Below, piece after piece: positions 25,857 through 34,526 of a stretch of DNA of 59,829 nucleotides. Below the pieces are notes generated by a model. That model saw nothing but the letters and a program-made list of their open reading frames with translations. It ran no database searches and was not told the DNA's origin. Source of the DNA: UMGS1696 sp964623635 (GTDB lineage: Bacteria > Bacillota > Clostridia > Oscillospirales > CAG-272). Location: positions 1-59,829 of the forward strand of contig CAZUUA010000013.1 in the NCBI GenBank assembly GCA_964623635.1, read 5' to 3'. Within the stretch, counting starts at the first letter, position 1. Each line of letters opens with the position of its first letter. The position numbers were made by a program, and so were the translations under genes.

Positions 25857-26795
25857 ATGGAATTTCATCATGTGTCCGTCATGGCGGCGGAATGTATGCA
25901 GGCACTGGCACCGGAACGAGGCGGTATTTACGTGGATTGCACAGCCGGCGGTGGCGGTCACTCCTACGAGATCGCCAAGCGCTTGCCGGAAGGGTCCAGG
26001 ATCATCAGCCTGGATCGAGACGACAACGCCATCGCAGCCTGCCGAAATCGATTGGCAGCCTTTGCGGATAAACATACGATCGTAAAAACGAATTATGACC
26101 AGATCGACAGCGTCCTGCGAGAGCTGGGTATCGACGGCATCGATGGGGTCATGTGGGATCTGGGCGTGTCGTCCCACCAATTGGACGAAGCGGAACGTGG
26201 CTTTTCCTACACCGCCGAGGCACCGCTGGATATGCGCATGGACCAGACCTGCGGCATCACGGCTCGTGACGTGGTCAACAGCTACAGCGAAGAAGAACTG
26301 AAACGGATCCTGTGGCTGTACGGCGAGGAGAAATTTTCCGGTCGTATCGCACACGCCATTGTGACAAAGCGAGCCGAAATGCCCATCGAGACCACCACGG
26401 AGCTGGCCGCCATCGTAGCCGGTGCGATACCAGCCTCTGCCAGAGCCAAGGAATCCCAACACCCGGCACGACGCAGCTTCCAAGCCATCCGCATCGAGGT
26501 CAACGGGGAGCTGGACTCCATCGCACCGTCCCTTCGTGCAGCAACATCGCTTTTGAAGCCCGGCGGTCGGTTGGCGGTCATCACCTTCCATTCGCTGGAG
26601 GATCGCATCGTCAAGGAGACCTTCCGGGAGCTTGCCACCGGTTGTACCTGCCCACCGGAATTTCCGGTCTGTGTGTGCGGTGGAAAACCCAAGATCAAGC
26701 TGCTGTCCAAAAAGCCCATCCTGCCCGGCGAAACGGAGCTTGCGGAAAACCCAAGATCCAGAAGCGCCAAGCTGCGGTGTGCGGAAAAACTTTGA
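25857..26795 (+). CDS. rsmH: 16S rRNA (cytosine(1402)-N4)-methyltransferase
   Basis: A 312-residue S-adenosylmethionine methyltransferase that modifies N4 of C1402 in the ribosomal P site. It starts FHHVSVMAAECMQAL, with the SAM loop DCTAGGGGHS (about residues 23-32), the acidic strand ISLDRDDNA, MWDLGVSSHQLD and the C-terminal VITFHSLEDRIVK. The length is typical. It follows mraZ by 33 bp in the conserved mraZ-rsmH order. Confidence 0.97.
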   Translation: MEFHHVSVMAAECMQALAPERGGIYVDCTAGGGGHSYEIAKRLPEGSRIISLDRDDNAIAACRNRLAAFADKHTIVKTNYDQIDSVLRELGIDGIDGVMWDLGVSSHQLDEAERGFSYTAEAPLDMRMDQTCGITARDVVNSYSEEELKRILWLYGEEKFSGRIAHAIVTKRAEMPIETTTELAAIVAGAIPASARAKESQHPARRSFQAIRIEVNGELDSIAPSLRAATSLLKPGGRLAVITFHSLEDRIVKETFRELATGCTCPPEFPVCVCGGKPKIKLLSKKPILPGETELAENPRSRSAKLRCAEKL

Positions 26796-26846
26796 AACAA
26801 AAACAACAAGCATAAATCGAACCCATGACGAAAGGAGGACGTTGCG

Positions 26847-27644
26847 ATGCACGGTGGATCCTATGAAAGCCCCAGTCGTTTGGCGACCAAGCTGCGGCAG
26901 GAATACAGAAATCGAGGAGCGGATCTGCGTGGCATCGGTGCGTCTTCCACAGAGGAGCTCATGCGTAGAGCGCAAATGGGTCGGGATCCTCACGAAAACG
27001 TCTCCGAAGAGGCCTTTAGTGAACGACTGCGGAATCGACAAAACAACGGTGGCACCTATACGACCTATGCGTACCGGGATCCCACACAGCGCCGAGAACC
27101 GAAGAAACAGGGCGCCGATGTGCGTGGTACCACCGGAACGCAGACCCAAGATCCCCGGCAGAACACCAAGACGGCAAAAGGCAAAAACGCAAAGACGAAA
27201 AAGCAGCCGTTCTGGAAGGTGCCGCACGAGGGTGAAGTACGGGTACAGGGACGCAGCTTCCCGGTGGGCTATCTGGCAATGCTGGCCGTGGTCACCATGA
27301 TGATCATGGGCATTTTGGTCAGCATCTCCCAGATCTACCAGACCACAGGCACCATCGCCGACTTAGAGGATGAGCTGGTGACTTTGCAGGCCGAAGTGGA
27401 TAAGCTGGAGCTTGCCATCGAAGAGAAGAACGACATCCGTGTGATCGAACAGATCGCCACCGATCAGCTTGGCATGGTCAAAGAAGATTCGGTGCAGCGA
27501 AAGTACGTCTCTCTGTCGGACGGCGAACGGATCGATCTCATCGGAGAAGAAGACGAAGACACCATAGAAGAGGGGACCTTTGCTACCATGCTTTCCTCTT
27601 TAGCAGAAGCCTTTGCCGGATTTTTTGAAGGTCTGGGTGACTGA
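26847..27644 (+). CDS. FtsL/DivIC-like septum protein
   Basis: A 265-residue bitopic protein. An unusually long basic cytoplasmic tail (about 140 residues, Arg/Lys/Gln-rich) precedes one membrane helix (LAMLAVVTMMIMGILVSI) and a coiled coil (LEDELVTLQAEVDKLELAIE). DQLGMVK, typical of FtsL/DivIC ends, follows, and then an acidic tail. Position between rsmH and the PBP is that of ftsL. It should pair with DivIC and FtsQ/DivIB to activate FtsW and the PBP. AAAGGAGG precedes the ATG. The sequence is too divergent to choose between FtsL and DivIC by sequence alone. Confidence 0.8.
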   Translation: MHGGSYESPSRLATKLRQEYRNRGADLRGIGASSTEELMRRAQMGRDPHENVSEEAFSERLRNRQNNGGTYTTYAYRDPTQRREPKKQGADVRGTTGTQTQDPRQNTKTAKGKNAKTKKQPFWKVPHEGEVRVQGRSFPVGYLAMLAVVTMMIMGILVSISQIYQTTGTIADLEDELVTLQAEVDKLELAIEEKNDIRVIEQIATDQLGMVKEDSVQRKYVSLSDGERIDLIGEEDEDTIEEGTFATMLSSLAEAFAGFFEGLGD

Positions 27645-27729
27645 GGCAGAATGTCCATAGACGCAGCGAGATCATGGGTTGTTTCACCAAAAGACCCGGC
27701 CGTGAGACAACCCGTTCCTTTTCTCCAAA

Positions 27730-27756
27730 GGCTCCTTTTGCAAAAGCTGCTTTTTT
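27730..27756 (+). terminator. Possible attenuator hairpin inside the dcw cluster
   Basis: GGC-TC-CTTTTGCAAAAG-CT-GCT forms an imperfect stem followed directly by TTTTTT, in the 243-bp gap between the ftsL-like gene and the PBP gene. No other feature was recognised in that gap. It could reduce expression of downstream genes; the stem is weak. Confidence 0.35.
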
Positions 27757-27887
27757 CGGAAGGGGACATATTCTTGCTGCCGGGTGCATAGGATACTACT
27801 AAGATCGCTGGCGAATACACGCTGGCGAAACAAAACACAGCGATTCAAATGGCAAAACAAGCGTGATACACAGGATGGGAGAAGTTT

Positions 27888-30227
27888 ATGAATCAAAGCA
27901 GAAACCGGATCGACAAAAGGACCTATACCCGGTACGTGGTGTCTTTTTGTGTTTTTTTGCTCATAGCGACTGCCATCATCGGAAAGCTTGCCGGGTACCA
28001 GCTCAAGGATTATGATACATACCAGTCCATTGTGCTGAACCAAGTGACCACCGAATACAGCGTCAATCCGGAGCGTGGCAACATCACCGACTGCAACGGC
28101 AACCTCCTGGCTACCAACATCACGGTGTACAATGTGATCCTCTCTCCCAAGGATATCCACGAGCGGATGGAGGAGGACGCAAAGACCCTTGCCGACGACA
28201 ATCCGGAAAACGATGTGCTGTACGTGTTCGACGACGACTCCGTGGGTATCCATTACCGGGGCACCAAACTGGATGAAATGATCGGACAGGTGCTTTCCAT
28301 CTACCTGGACGTGGGTTATGACAAGATCATGGAGAAGGCCGCCAAGGTGAACCGCCAATATGAAGTGATCAAAAACAACGTGGACAACGACACGGCTCAG
28401 CTCATCCGGGATTTCATCGCCGCTTTCAGTCTGGGCGACGAGATCTACTTCAATGCCTCCTCCAAACGGTATTATCCCAAAAGTGAATTAGCGTCCCATG
28501 CCATTGGCTTTACCAACAGCGAAGGCGTGGGGATCTACGGTCTGGAACGATATTACAACAATCTGCTGGAAGGTACCAGCGGACGATACATTCTGGCGCA
28601 GGATGCCCGTGGCTCCGATATGCCCTTTGAATACGAGCGGTACATCGAGGCTTCCAACGGCTACAACATCACCACCACGCTGGATATGTACATCCAGTAC
28701 GAGCTGGAAAATCAGCTGGAAAAAACCTTCCTTGAATCCGGTGCAGGCAACCGTGTCACCGGCATCGTCATGGATGTGAACGACGGCAGCATCCGGGGTA
28801 TCGCTACCTACCCCAGCTTCGATCTGAACGATCCGTATACGCTGGACGAATTTTCCGCCGCAAAGCTGTATGGCATGGACCAGAGCTCTGATGCGTACAA
28901 AGAACAATACCAAACCTTGATGTACAATATGTGGAACAATAAGGCTACCACAGAGACCTACGAGCCAGGTTCCACCTTCAAGATCATCACCACCTCCATG
29001 GCCTTTGAGGAAGGGCTGGTCTCCGAAAACGAGATATTCTACTGTCCCGGCTATTCCATGATCGAGGGTTGGTCACAGCCCATCAACTGCCACAAATTGA
29101 CCGGACACGGCAGCGTGACCTTCCGGGTCGGTCTGCAGCAATCCTGTAACCCGACACTGATGTCCATTGCCGCACGTGTGGGACGAGAAAAGTTTTATAA
29201 CTATTTCCAAGCCTTTGGATACACCGGCAAGACCGGCATCGACCTGCCCGGTGAGGTAGCCGGCATCTATTCCAGCTACCAGGACTTCGGGCCGGTATCG
29301 CTGGCCGTGTATTCCTTCGGGCAGACCTTCAAGACCACCGCCATCCAGCAGATCCGTGCCATTGCCTCCATCGCCAACGGTGGGTATCTGGTGACGCCCC
29401 ATCTGCTGTCCAAGATCACCGATGACAACGGCAACGTGATTCAGAGCTATGAGACCGAAGTGGTACGACAGGTGGTCTCCACCAATGTGTGCGAACGGAT
29501 CACGGACATTCTGGAAGAAGGCGTAGCAGGAGACGGCGGTGCCAAGAATGCCTACGTCAAGGGCTACCGGGTGGCGGCCAAGACCGGTACCTCGGAGAAG
29601 CGTGACAAGGTGGACGAATACGGCGAGAAATCCTATCGGGTCGGGTCGTGCGTAGCCTATGCACCGGCCGATGATCCCCAGATCGCCGCCATCATCATCG
29701 TTGACGAACCGTCTATCGACAGCGTGTACGGCAGCGTCGTGGCGGCACCGTATATCTCCAATCTGCTTTCCTTCATCCTGCCGTATATCGGTGTGGAAGC
29801 GCAGTATACCGAACAGGAGCTGGAGACCCAGAGCGTGACCCTGTCCAACTACGTGGGCGCCTCTGTGGAAAACTCCATCACCGACCTGAGCTGGCGCAGC
29901 TTCACCTATGAGATCATCGGTGACGGCGACACCGTAACAGCCCAGATCCCGGCAGCCGGTTCCCAGATCTCCGCAACAGACGGCCGCATCGTGCTGTACA
30001 CCGGTGCCGAGGTGCCGGTGGAAAACATCGCTGTGCCGGATCTGACCGGTATGACCGCCTACAACGCCAACAAGATCTTGGTGCAGGCCGGACTGAACCC
30101 CGTATTCGAAGGGTCCCTGAACGGCAGCACCGCTACGGTGATCAGCCAATCTCCGACCGCCGGTACCATGGTGACCAAGGGAACGCTGGTGAACGTGGTC
30201 CTGCGCCACCTGGATTTGACTGACTAA
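27888..30227 (+). CDS. Class B penicillin-binding protein with PASTA domain (FtsI/SpoVD type)
   Basis: A 779-residue monofunctional transpeptidase. It has a short cytoplasmic tail, one membrane helix (about residues 17-36), and the PBP dimerisation domain with PERGNITDCNGNLLATN (about 63-79). The transpeptidase domain carries S362-T-F-K365, S419-C-N and K565-T-G. A degenerate and then a clear C-terminal PASTA domain (VPDLTGMTAYNANKIL, about 715-779) follow. It crosslinks septal or spore-cortex peptidoglycan together with FtsW/SpoVE. GGGAGA precedes the ATG. The sequence cannot separate vegetative FtsI from sporulation SpoVD. Confidence 0.93.
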   Translation: MNQSRNRIDKRTYTRYVVSFCVFLLIATAIIGKLAGYQLKDYDTYQSIVLNQVTTEYSVNPERGNITDCNGNLLATNITVYNVILSPKDIHERMEEDAKTLADDNPENDVLYVFDDDSVGIHYRGTKLDEMIGQVLSIYLDVGYDKIMEKAAKVNRQYEVIKNNVDNDTAQLIRDFIAAFSLGDEIYFNASSKRYYPKSELASHAIGFTNSEGVGIYGLERYYNNLLEGTSGRYILAQDARGSDMPFEYERYIEASNGYNITTTLDMYIQYELENQLEKTFLESGAGNRVTGIVMDVNDGSIRGIATYPSFDLNDPYTLDEFSAAKLYGMDQSSDAYKEQYQTLMYNMWNNKATTETYEPGSTFKIITTSMAFEEGLVSENEIFYCPGYSMIEGWSQPINCHKLTGHGSVTFRVGLQQSCNPTLMSIAARVGREKFYNYFQAFGYTGKTGIDLPGEVAGIYSSYQDFGPVSLAVYSFGQTFKTTAIQQIRAIASIANGGYLVTPHLLSKITDDNGNVIQSYETEVVRQVVSTNVCERITDILEEGVAGDGGAKNAYVKGYRVAAKTGTSEKRDKVDEYGEKSYRVGSCVAYAPADDPQIAAIIIVDEPSIDSVYGSVVAAPYISNLLSFILPYIGVEAQYTEQELETQSVTLSNYVGASVENSITDLSWRSFTYEIIGDGDTVTAQIPAAGSQISATDGRIVLYTGAEVPVENIAVPDLTGMTAYNANKILVQAGLNPVFEGSLNGSTATVISQSPTAGTMVTKGTLVNVVLRHLDLTD

Positions 30228-30248
30228 AACAAACCGCAGGCTTTCGTT

Positions 30249-30310
30249 GAAAAATACCGAATGAAAAAGCGTGACTATACCGCATCAAAATTCCATTCGC
30301 TATATTTTTC
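30249..30310 (+). other. RNA hairpin ahead of the murE ribosome binding site
   Basis: GAAAAATA and CGAATG (30249-30263) are matched by CATTCG and TATTTTTC (30294-30310), a 14-bp inverted repeat with a small bulge. It ends 4 nt before the CGGAGG of murE. No T tract follows, so it is not a terminator; it could control translation or mRNA stability. Confidence 0.5.
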
Positions 30311-30324
30311 AAACGGAGGTTTGT

Positions 30325-31848
30325 ATGGAGCTACGGGAGCTACTGCAGGACGTGCCGATCACAGAAGCCCATTGCACCAAGACCCATGTGTCCGGGATCA
30401 CCTCGGATTCCAGGCGTGTGCAGGGTGGCGAGCTGCTCATCTGCATCCAAGGCCTGCACCGGGACGGACATAAGTTCATACCCGAAGGTGTGGCACGTGG
30501 TGCAGCGGTGGTGCTGGTGGAAACAAAAGAGGCACTGCCGCCGGACGTGGACTACATCGTGACGCCGGATACCCGTCTGGCAGAAGCACTGGTGTGGAAC
30601 AATCGCTACGGCCGTCCGGCAGCAAGCATGACCTGCATCGGCATCACCGGCACCAGCGGCAAGACCACCACGGCACTGCTACTGCGAGATCTGCTGATGG
30701 CCGGTGGCAGACACGTTGGTTCTCTGACCACCGTAGGCGGCTTTGTGGATCGGGAGAGCATTCCGTTCCCCGATGGCGGCACCTCCGTCTCCGATACAGC
30801 CGCCGCCATGACCACACCGGATCCGGAGTATTTCTACGGTGCTATCGCCGCTATGGCAAAGGCCGGCTGTGATACACTGGTCTACGAAGCCTCGTCCCAG
30901 GGACTGGCACAGCGCAAGACCGACGCCATCGTGCCGGAATATGCTCTGTTCACCAACCTGACCCACGAGCATATGGATCAACACGGCACCATGGAAAACT
31001 ATCTTACAGCCAAAGCAAGACTGTTTGCCAAGGCAAAGATCGGTATCCTGCACGCCGAGGATCCGTGGGCGAAAAAGCTGATGGAGCGTGTACCCACGTG
31101 TACCTGGCTGACCTGCACCACCGATCCGGAAAAATTCACCGCATATGATAGCGCAGCTCTGCGGATCCGGGACCATGGCGAAGACGGAATGTCCTTTCTG
31201 TACTGCGGAAGGGAAGCGATCTTTCGGATCCGGACACCGCTTGTGGGTATGTGCGCCGTTCAGAATCTGCTGCTGACCGTGACGCTGGCACTGCACATGG
31301 GCATGGATCCGCTCACCATCCAGAGGACACTGCACACGGCACAGTCGCCGGTGGGACGAATGCAGAAGCTGGCATTGCCGGATGTTCCCTTTGCGGTGTA
31401 CATCGATTATGCCCATACGCCGGCTGCCTTGGAAATGACCCTGCAGACCGCCAGAGCCATGCATCCCGAAAGGCTGACGGTGCTGTTTGGCTGCGGCGGC
31501 GATCGGGATCCTACCAAACGACCGCTCATGGGACATATCGCCGAGACTTGGGCCGACCGTGTGGTGGTCACCGACGACAATCCACGAACCGAAGACCCGG
31601 CGGCGATCCGATGTGACATCGTGGCCGGTATGGAAAAACCACCGTATGCTGTGATCCCCGACCGGCGTGCGGCCATCGAACAATGCATCGGGGAGGCCGA
31701 GGTGGGAGATATGCTCCTGCTGTGCGGCAAAGGACACGAAAGCTGGCAGATCATCGGTCAGCAGAAACTGCCGTTTTCCGAAGAAGCGATCGTACGGGAA
31801 GCGGTCGAGAAACGATATCAAGACAAAAATATGTCATACGGCAAATAA
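30325..31848 (+). CDS. murE: UDP-MurNAc-L-alanyl-D-glutamate--2,6-diaminopimelate ligase
   Basis: A 507-residue cytoplasmic Mur ligase that adds the third stem residue to the peptidoglycan precursor. It has the family N-terminal domain (SGITSDSRRVQGGELLICIQ) and the ATP loop GITGTSGKTTT (about residues 107-117). The substrate motif D418-N-P-R421 marks meso-diaminopimelate rather than lysine specificity. CGGAGG precedes ATG 30325. It follows the PBP gene by 97 bp, a gap containing an RNA hairpin. Confidence 0.95.
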   Translation: MELRELLQDVPITEAHCTKTHVSGITSDSRRVQGGELLICIQGLHRDGHKFIPEGVARGAAVVLVETKEALPPDVDYIVTPDTRLAEALVWNNRYGRPAASMTCIGITGTSGKTTTALLLRDLLMAGGRHVGSLTTVGGFVDRESIPFPDGGTSVSDTAAAMTTPDPEYFYGAIAAMAKAGCDTLVYEASSQGLAQRKTDAIVPEYALFTNLTHEHMDQHGTMENYLTAKARLFAKAKIGILHAEDPWAKKLMERVPTCTWLTCTTDPEKFTAYDSAALRIRDHGEDGMSFLYCGREAIFRIRTPLVGMCAVQNLLLTVTLALHMGMDPLTIQRTLHTAQSPVGRMQKLALPDVPFAVYIDYAHTPAALEMTLQTARAMHPERLTVLFGCGGDRDPTKRPLMGHIAETWADRVVVTDDNPRTEDPAAIRCDIVAGMEKPPYAVIPDRRAAIEQCIGEAEVGDMLLLCGKGHESWQIIGQQKLPFSEEAIVREAVEKRYQDKNMSYGK

Positions 31849-31916
31849 TATGCCGATGGCAATTGTATAGAAGAAACAACATGGGGAATGTGTAAGAAAG
31901 GTGTGGCAGAGAACGA

Positions 31917-33374
31917 ATGAGTGTTGAACTGAAATTGAAGACCCTGACGGCGGCGGAGATCGCTTCCGTGACAGGCGGCAGACTGGAAATATATAATGGT
32001 GGTAAGGCAGACATTCCCCAAAACGGATTGACTTCCAATTCCCGTGAAGCCGGTGAAGGCGTGATCTTTTGCGCCATCAAGGGCAGTCGGGTCGATGGCT
32101 GTGACTTTATCGCCGAAGCGGCAAAGCTGGGTTCCACCTGCTTCCTGTGCGGCCGTGTGCCGGACAACGCCAAGGAATGCGGACTTCCCTTCTGTGCCGT
32201 GGTGGTAGAGGATGTGGTGAAGTCCATGGGCACGCTGGCCGGCTGGTACCGTGGTTTCTCCAAGGCGACCTTCATTGCCATCACCGGTAGCGTAGGCAAG
32301 ACCACCACCAAGGAATTCGTAGCGGCTGTGGCATCGGCGGCATTCCAGACCCACAAGACCAAGGGCAACCTGAACAACGAGCTGGGTCTGCCGCTGACCC
32401 TGTTCGATCTGTCACCCGACGACCAGGTGTCCGTCATTGAAATGGGCATGAGCGCACTGGGGGAGATCGAATACATGACCAAGCTGGTGCGGCCGGATAT
32501 CGCCATCGTCACCAACATTGGCACCTCCCATCTGGCTACCCTGGGCACGAGAGAAAATATCTGCCGTGCCAAAATGGAGATCCGGCTGGGTCTGTCCGAC
32601 AATAGCAAGCTGATCCTGAATGCGGACGAACCACTGCTGTTCGAAGAGTATGAGAAGCTGGACAAAAAGCCACGGATCCTGAGCATCTACAACCGCAACG
32701 GCGATTTTCGTGCGGTCAACATCCGGCAGAAGCTGGACGGCATCGTGTACGACTTGATCTATGACAATAAGGCTGTGACAAATGTAGAGATCCCGGCACT
32801 GGGCAAGCACAACGTGTACAATTCGCTGGTGGCCTATACGGTGGGCGTGATGCTGGGCATGGACGACGAGCAGATCCGTCGGGGACTGAAATCCTTTGTG
32901 GGTGCGGATATGCGGCAGAAAATCTACGAGGTCGGCGGTATCACCATCATCGATGACTGCTACAACGCCAGCCCCGAATCCATGCGCGCCGCCATCGATG
33001 TGCTGGTGTCCATCGCTTCCAAGAAGAACGCACGACCGGCGGCATTGCTGGGTGATATGCTGGAGCTGGGCGAATACTCTCGTCTGATGCACGACCAATT
33101 GGGGCAGTATGCGGCGCAAATGCAGGTGCAAAAGCTGTTCTGCTACGGCATGATGGCAGATATCGTGGCGGAAGCGGCCATCAAAAAAGGCATCCGTGCC
33201 GACAACGTGTGTGTGTCGCTGGACACCAGAGATGCTCAGACCATGGCCGATATGATCTTGACGGCACTGCATCCGGGAGACGTACTGCTGGTCAAGGCAA
33301 GTCGTGCGGTACAGGCCGAACGGATCATCGAATGCATGAAGAAGCGTCGGATGAAAAAGCCCGGCAAAAGATAA
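31917..33374 (+). CDS. murF: UDP-MurNAc-tripeptide--D-alanyl-D-alanine ligase
   Basis: A 485-residue Mur ligase that adds D-Ala-D-Ala to complete the UDP-MurNAc-pentapeptide. Features: SNSREAGEGVIFCAIKGSRV, ATP loop ITGSVGKTTTKE (about residues 121-132), GNLNNELGLPLTL, and the C-terminal IDDCYNASPESMRAA. Length is normal. Its stop codon TAA is the beginning of a family B repeat (TAAGTGAACGC). mraY follows after that repeat. Confidence 0.96.
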   Translation: MSVELKLKTLTAAEIASVTGGRLEIYNGGKADIPQNGLTSNSREAGEGVIFCAIKGSRVDGCDFIAEAAKLGSTCFLCGRVPDNAKECGLPFCAVVVEDVVKSMGTLAGWYRGFSKATFIAITGSVGKTTTKEFVAAVASAAFQTHKTKGNLNNELGLPLTLFDLSPDDQVSVIEMGMSALGEIEYMTKLVRPDIAIVTNIGTSHLATLGTRENICRAKMEIRLGLSDNSKLILNADEPLLFEEYEKLDKKPRILSIYNRNGDFRAVNIRQKLDGIVYDLIYDNKAVTNVEIPALGKHNVYNSLVAYTVGVMLGMDDEQIRRGLKSFVGADMRQKIYEVGGITIIDDCYNASPESMRAAIDVLVSIASKKNARPAALLGDMLELGEYSRLMHDQLGQYAAQMQVQKLFCYGMMADIVAEAAIKKGIRADNVCVSLDTRDAQTMADMILTALHPGDVLLVKASRAVQAERIIECMKKRRMKKPGKR

Positions 33375-33461
33375 GTGAACGCTGATGCAGGTTGAAAACG
33401 CACCAAAAACCATAGATCTTCGTTTTGGGTTCGTTTTTCTCAAGTCGATCAGCATTGACTT
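33373..33461. repeat. Palindromic repeat, family B, copy 2
   Basis: Left arm AAGTGAACGCTGATGC overlaps the murF stop codon. The right arm CGATCAGCATTGACTT (33446-33461) is its inverted near-copy. The inner GAAAACGCACCAAAA also pairs with TTTTGGGTTCGTTTTTC, so the whole 89 bp can fold. It shares GTTGAAAACG..CCAAAAA with copy 1. Confidence 0.7.
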
Positions 33462-33488
33462 CAAATTATAAAACAATAGAGGAATATC

Positions 33489-34487
33489 ATGCTCACAAAA
33501 ATCGTATTTGTCCTGACGATCGCACTGACCTTCGGCTTGACTGTTGCCATTTCCCGAAAGCTGATCCCCTTCTTGAAAAGCAAAAAAATGGGGCAAAAGA
33601 TCCTGGATATCGGTCCCCGTTGGCACAAAAGCAAAGAGGGAACGCCGACCATGGGTGGCTTTGCCTTCATCATCGCATCTGTGGTGGTGGGACTGCTGGG
33701 CGCTGTCTACTTCGCTGTGACTGACGGACTGCGTACCACACTGCCGTTTATTCTGACCTTAGCGCTTGGCGTGGCCGGTGGACTGATCGGCTGCATCGAC
33801 GACTCTGCCAAGCTGCGGAAGGCACAGAACGAAGGCCTGACCGCCGGACAAAAGTACATATTGCAGGTCGTAGCAGCGGCGCTGTATCTGGTTGGCATGA
33901 CCCTGACCTGCGGCGCACACACCACGGTGCATATCCCGTTCACCGACATCCAGTGGGATCTGGGCATCTTCTACTATGTATTGGCCATGCTCCTGCTGAC
34001 CGGCGTGATCAACAGCGTGAATCTGACGGATGGTCTGGACGGATTGGCTGCCAGCGTGACCCTGCTGGTAGGCGTATTCTTTGCAGCCTCCGGATTTCTC
34101 ACCGGTATGGCCGAGCCGGACAGTGGTCTGGTGCTGCTGGGGGCACTGCTCATCGGTGGCTGCGGCGGATTTCTGGTGTATAATTTCTATCCAGCCAGAG
34201 TATTTATGGGTGACACCGGTTCGCTGTTCCTTGGTGGATTGGTGGTCGGCGGTGCTTTCATGATGGAGGAGCCGCTGCTTGTGGTGCTCTTTGGACTGTG
34301 GTACATCGTGGAGACCGCATCGGTGATCCTGCAGGTGGGCTACTTCAAGCTGACCCACGGCAAGCGCCTGTTCAAAATGGCACCCATTCATCACCATTTT
34401 GAAAAGTGCGGTATGAGCGAGGTGCAGATCGTCTGCATGGCAAGCGTGATCACATTGGTGACCTGCGTGATATCGTTATTTGCATAA
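33489..34487 (+). CDS. mraY: Phospho-N-acetylmuramoyl-pentapeptide transferase
   Basis: A 332-residue polytopic membrane enzyme that moves phospho-MurNAc-pentapeptide from UDP to undecaprenyl phosphate, making lipid I. Seen motifs: GPRWHKSKEGTPTMGG, the metal-binding IDDSAKL, NSVNLTDGLDGLA, and APIHHHFEKCG near the C-terminus. About ten membrane helices. It stands between murF and ftsW; murD, which normally follows mraY, is not here. Confidence 0.97.
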   Translation: MLTKIVFVLTIALTFGLTVAISRKLIPFLKSKKMGQKILDIGPRWHKSKEGTPTMGGFAFIIASVVVGLLGAVYFAVTDGLRTTLPFILTLALGVAGGLIGCIDDSAKLRKAQNEGLTAGQKYILQVVAAALYLVGMTLTCGAHTTVHIPFTDIQWDLGIFYYVLAMLLLTGVINSVNLTDGLDGLAASVTLLVGVFFAASGFLTGMAEPDSGLVLLGALLIGGCGGFLVYNFYPARVFMGDTGSLFLGGLVVGGAFMMEEPLLVVLFGLWYIVETASVILQVGYFKLTHGKRLFKMAPIHHHFEKCGMSEVQIVCMASVITLVTCVISLFA

Positions 34488-34526
34488 AATCATTCATTTA
34501 TAAAAATAGCCGGAGGAGGTGGTCAG

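Noticed and set aside
25056..27227. A 723-codon open frame on the minus strand
   Set aside because: It runs antisense across mraZ, rsmH and the ftsL-like gene, all clearly real. Long antisense frames arise here from the codon bias of the sense genes; its product has no recognisable domain and no ribosome site.
32412..33626. A 404-codon minus-strand frame
   Set aside because: Antisense to murF; shadow of its codon bias.
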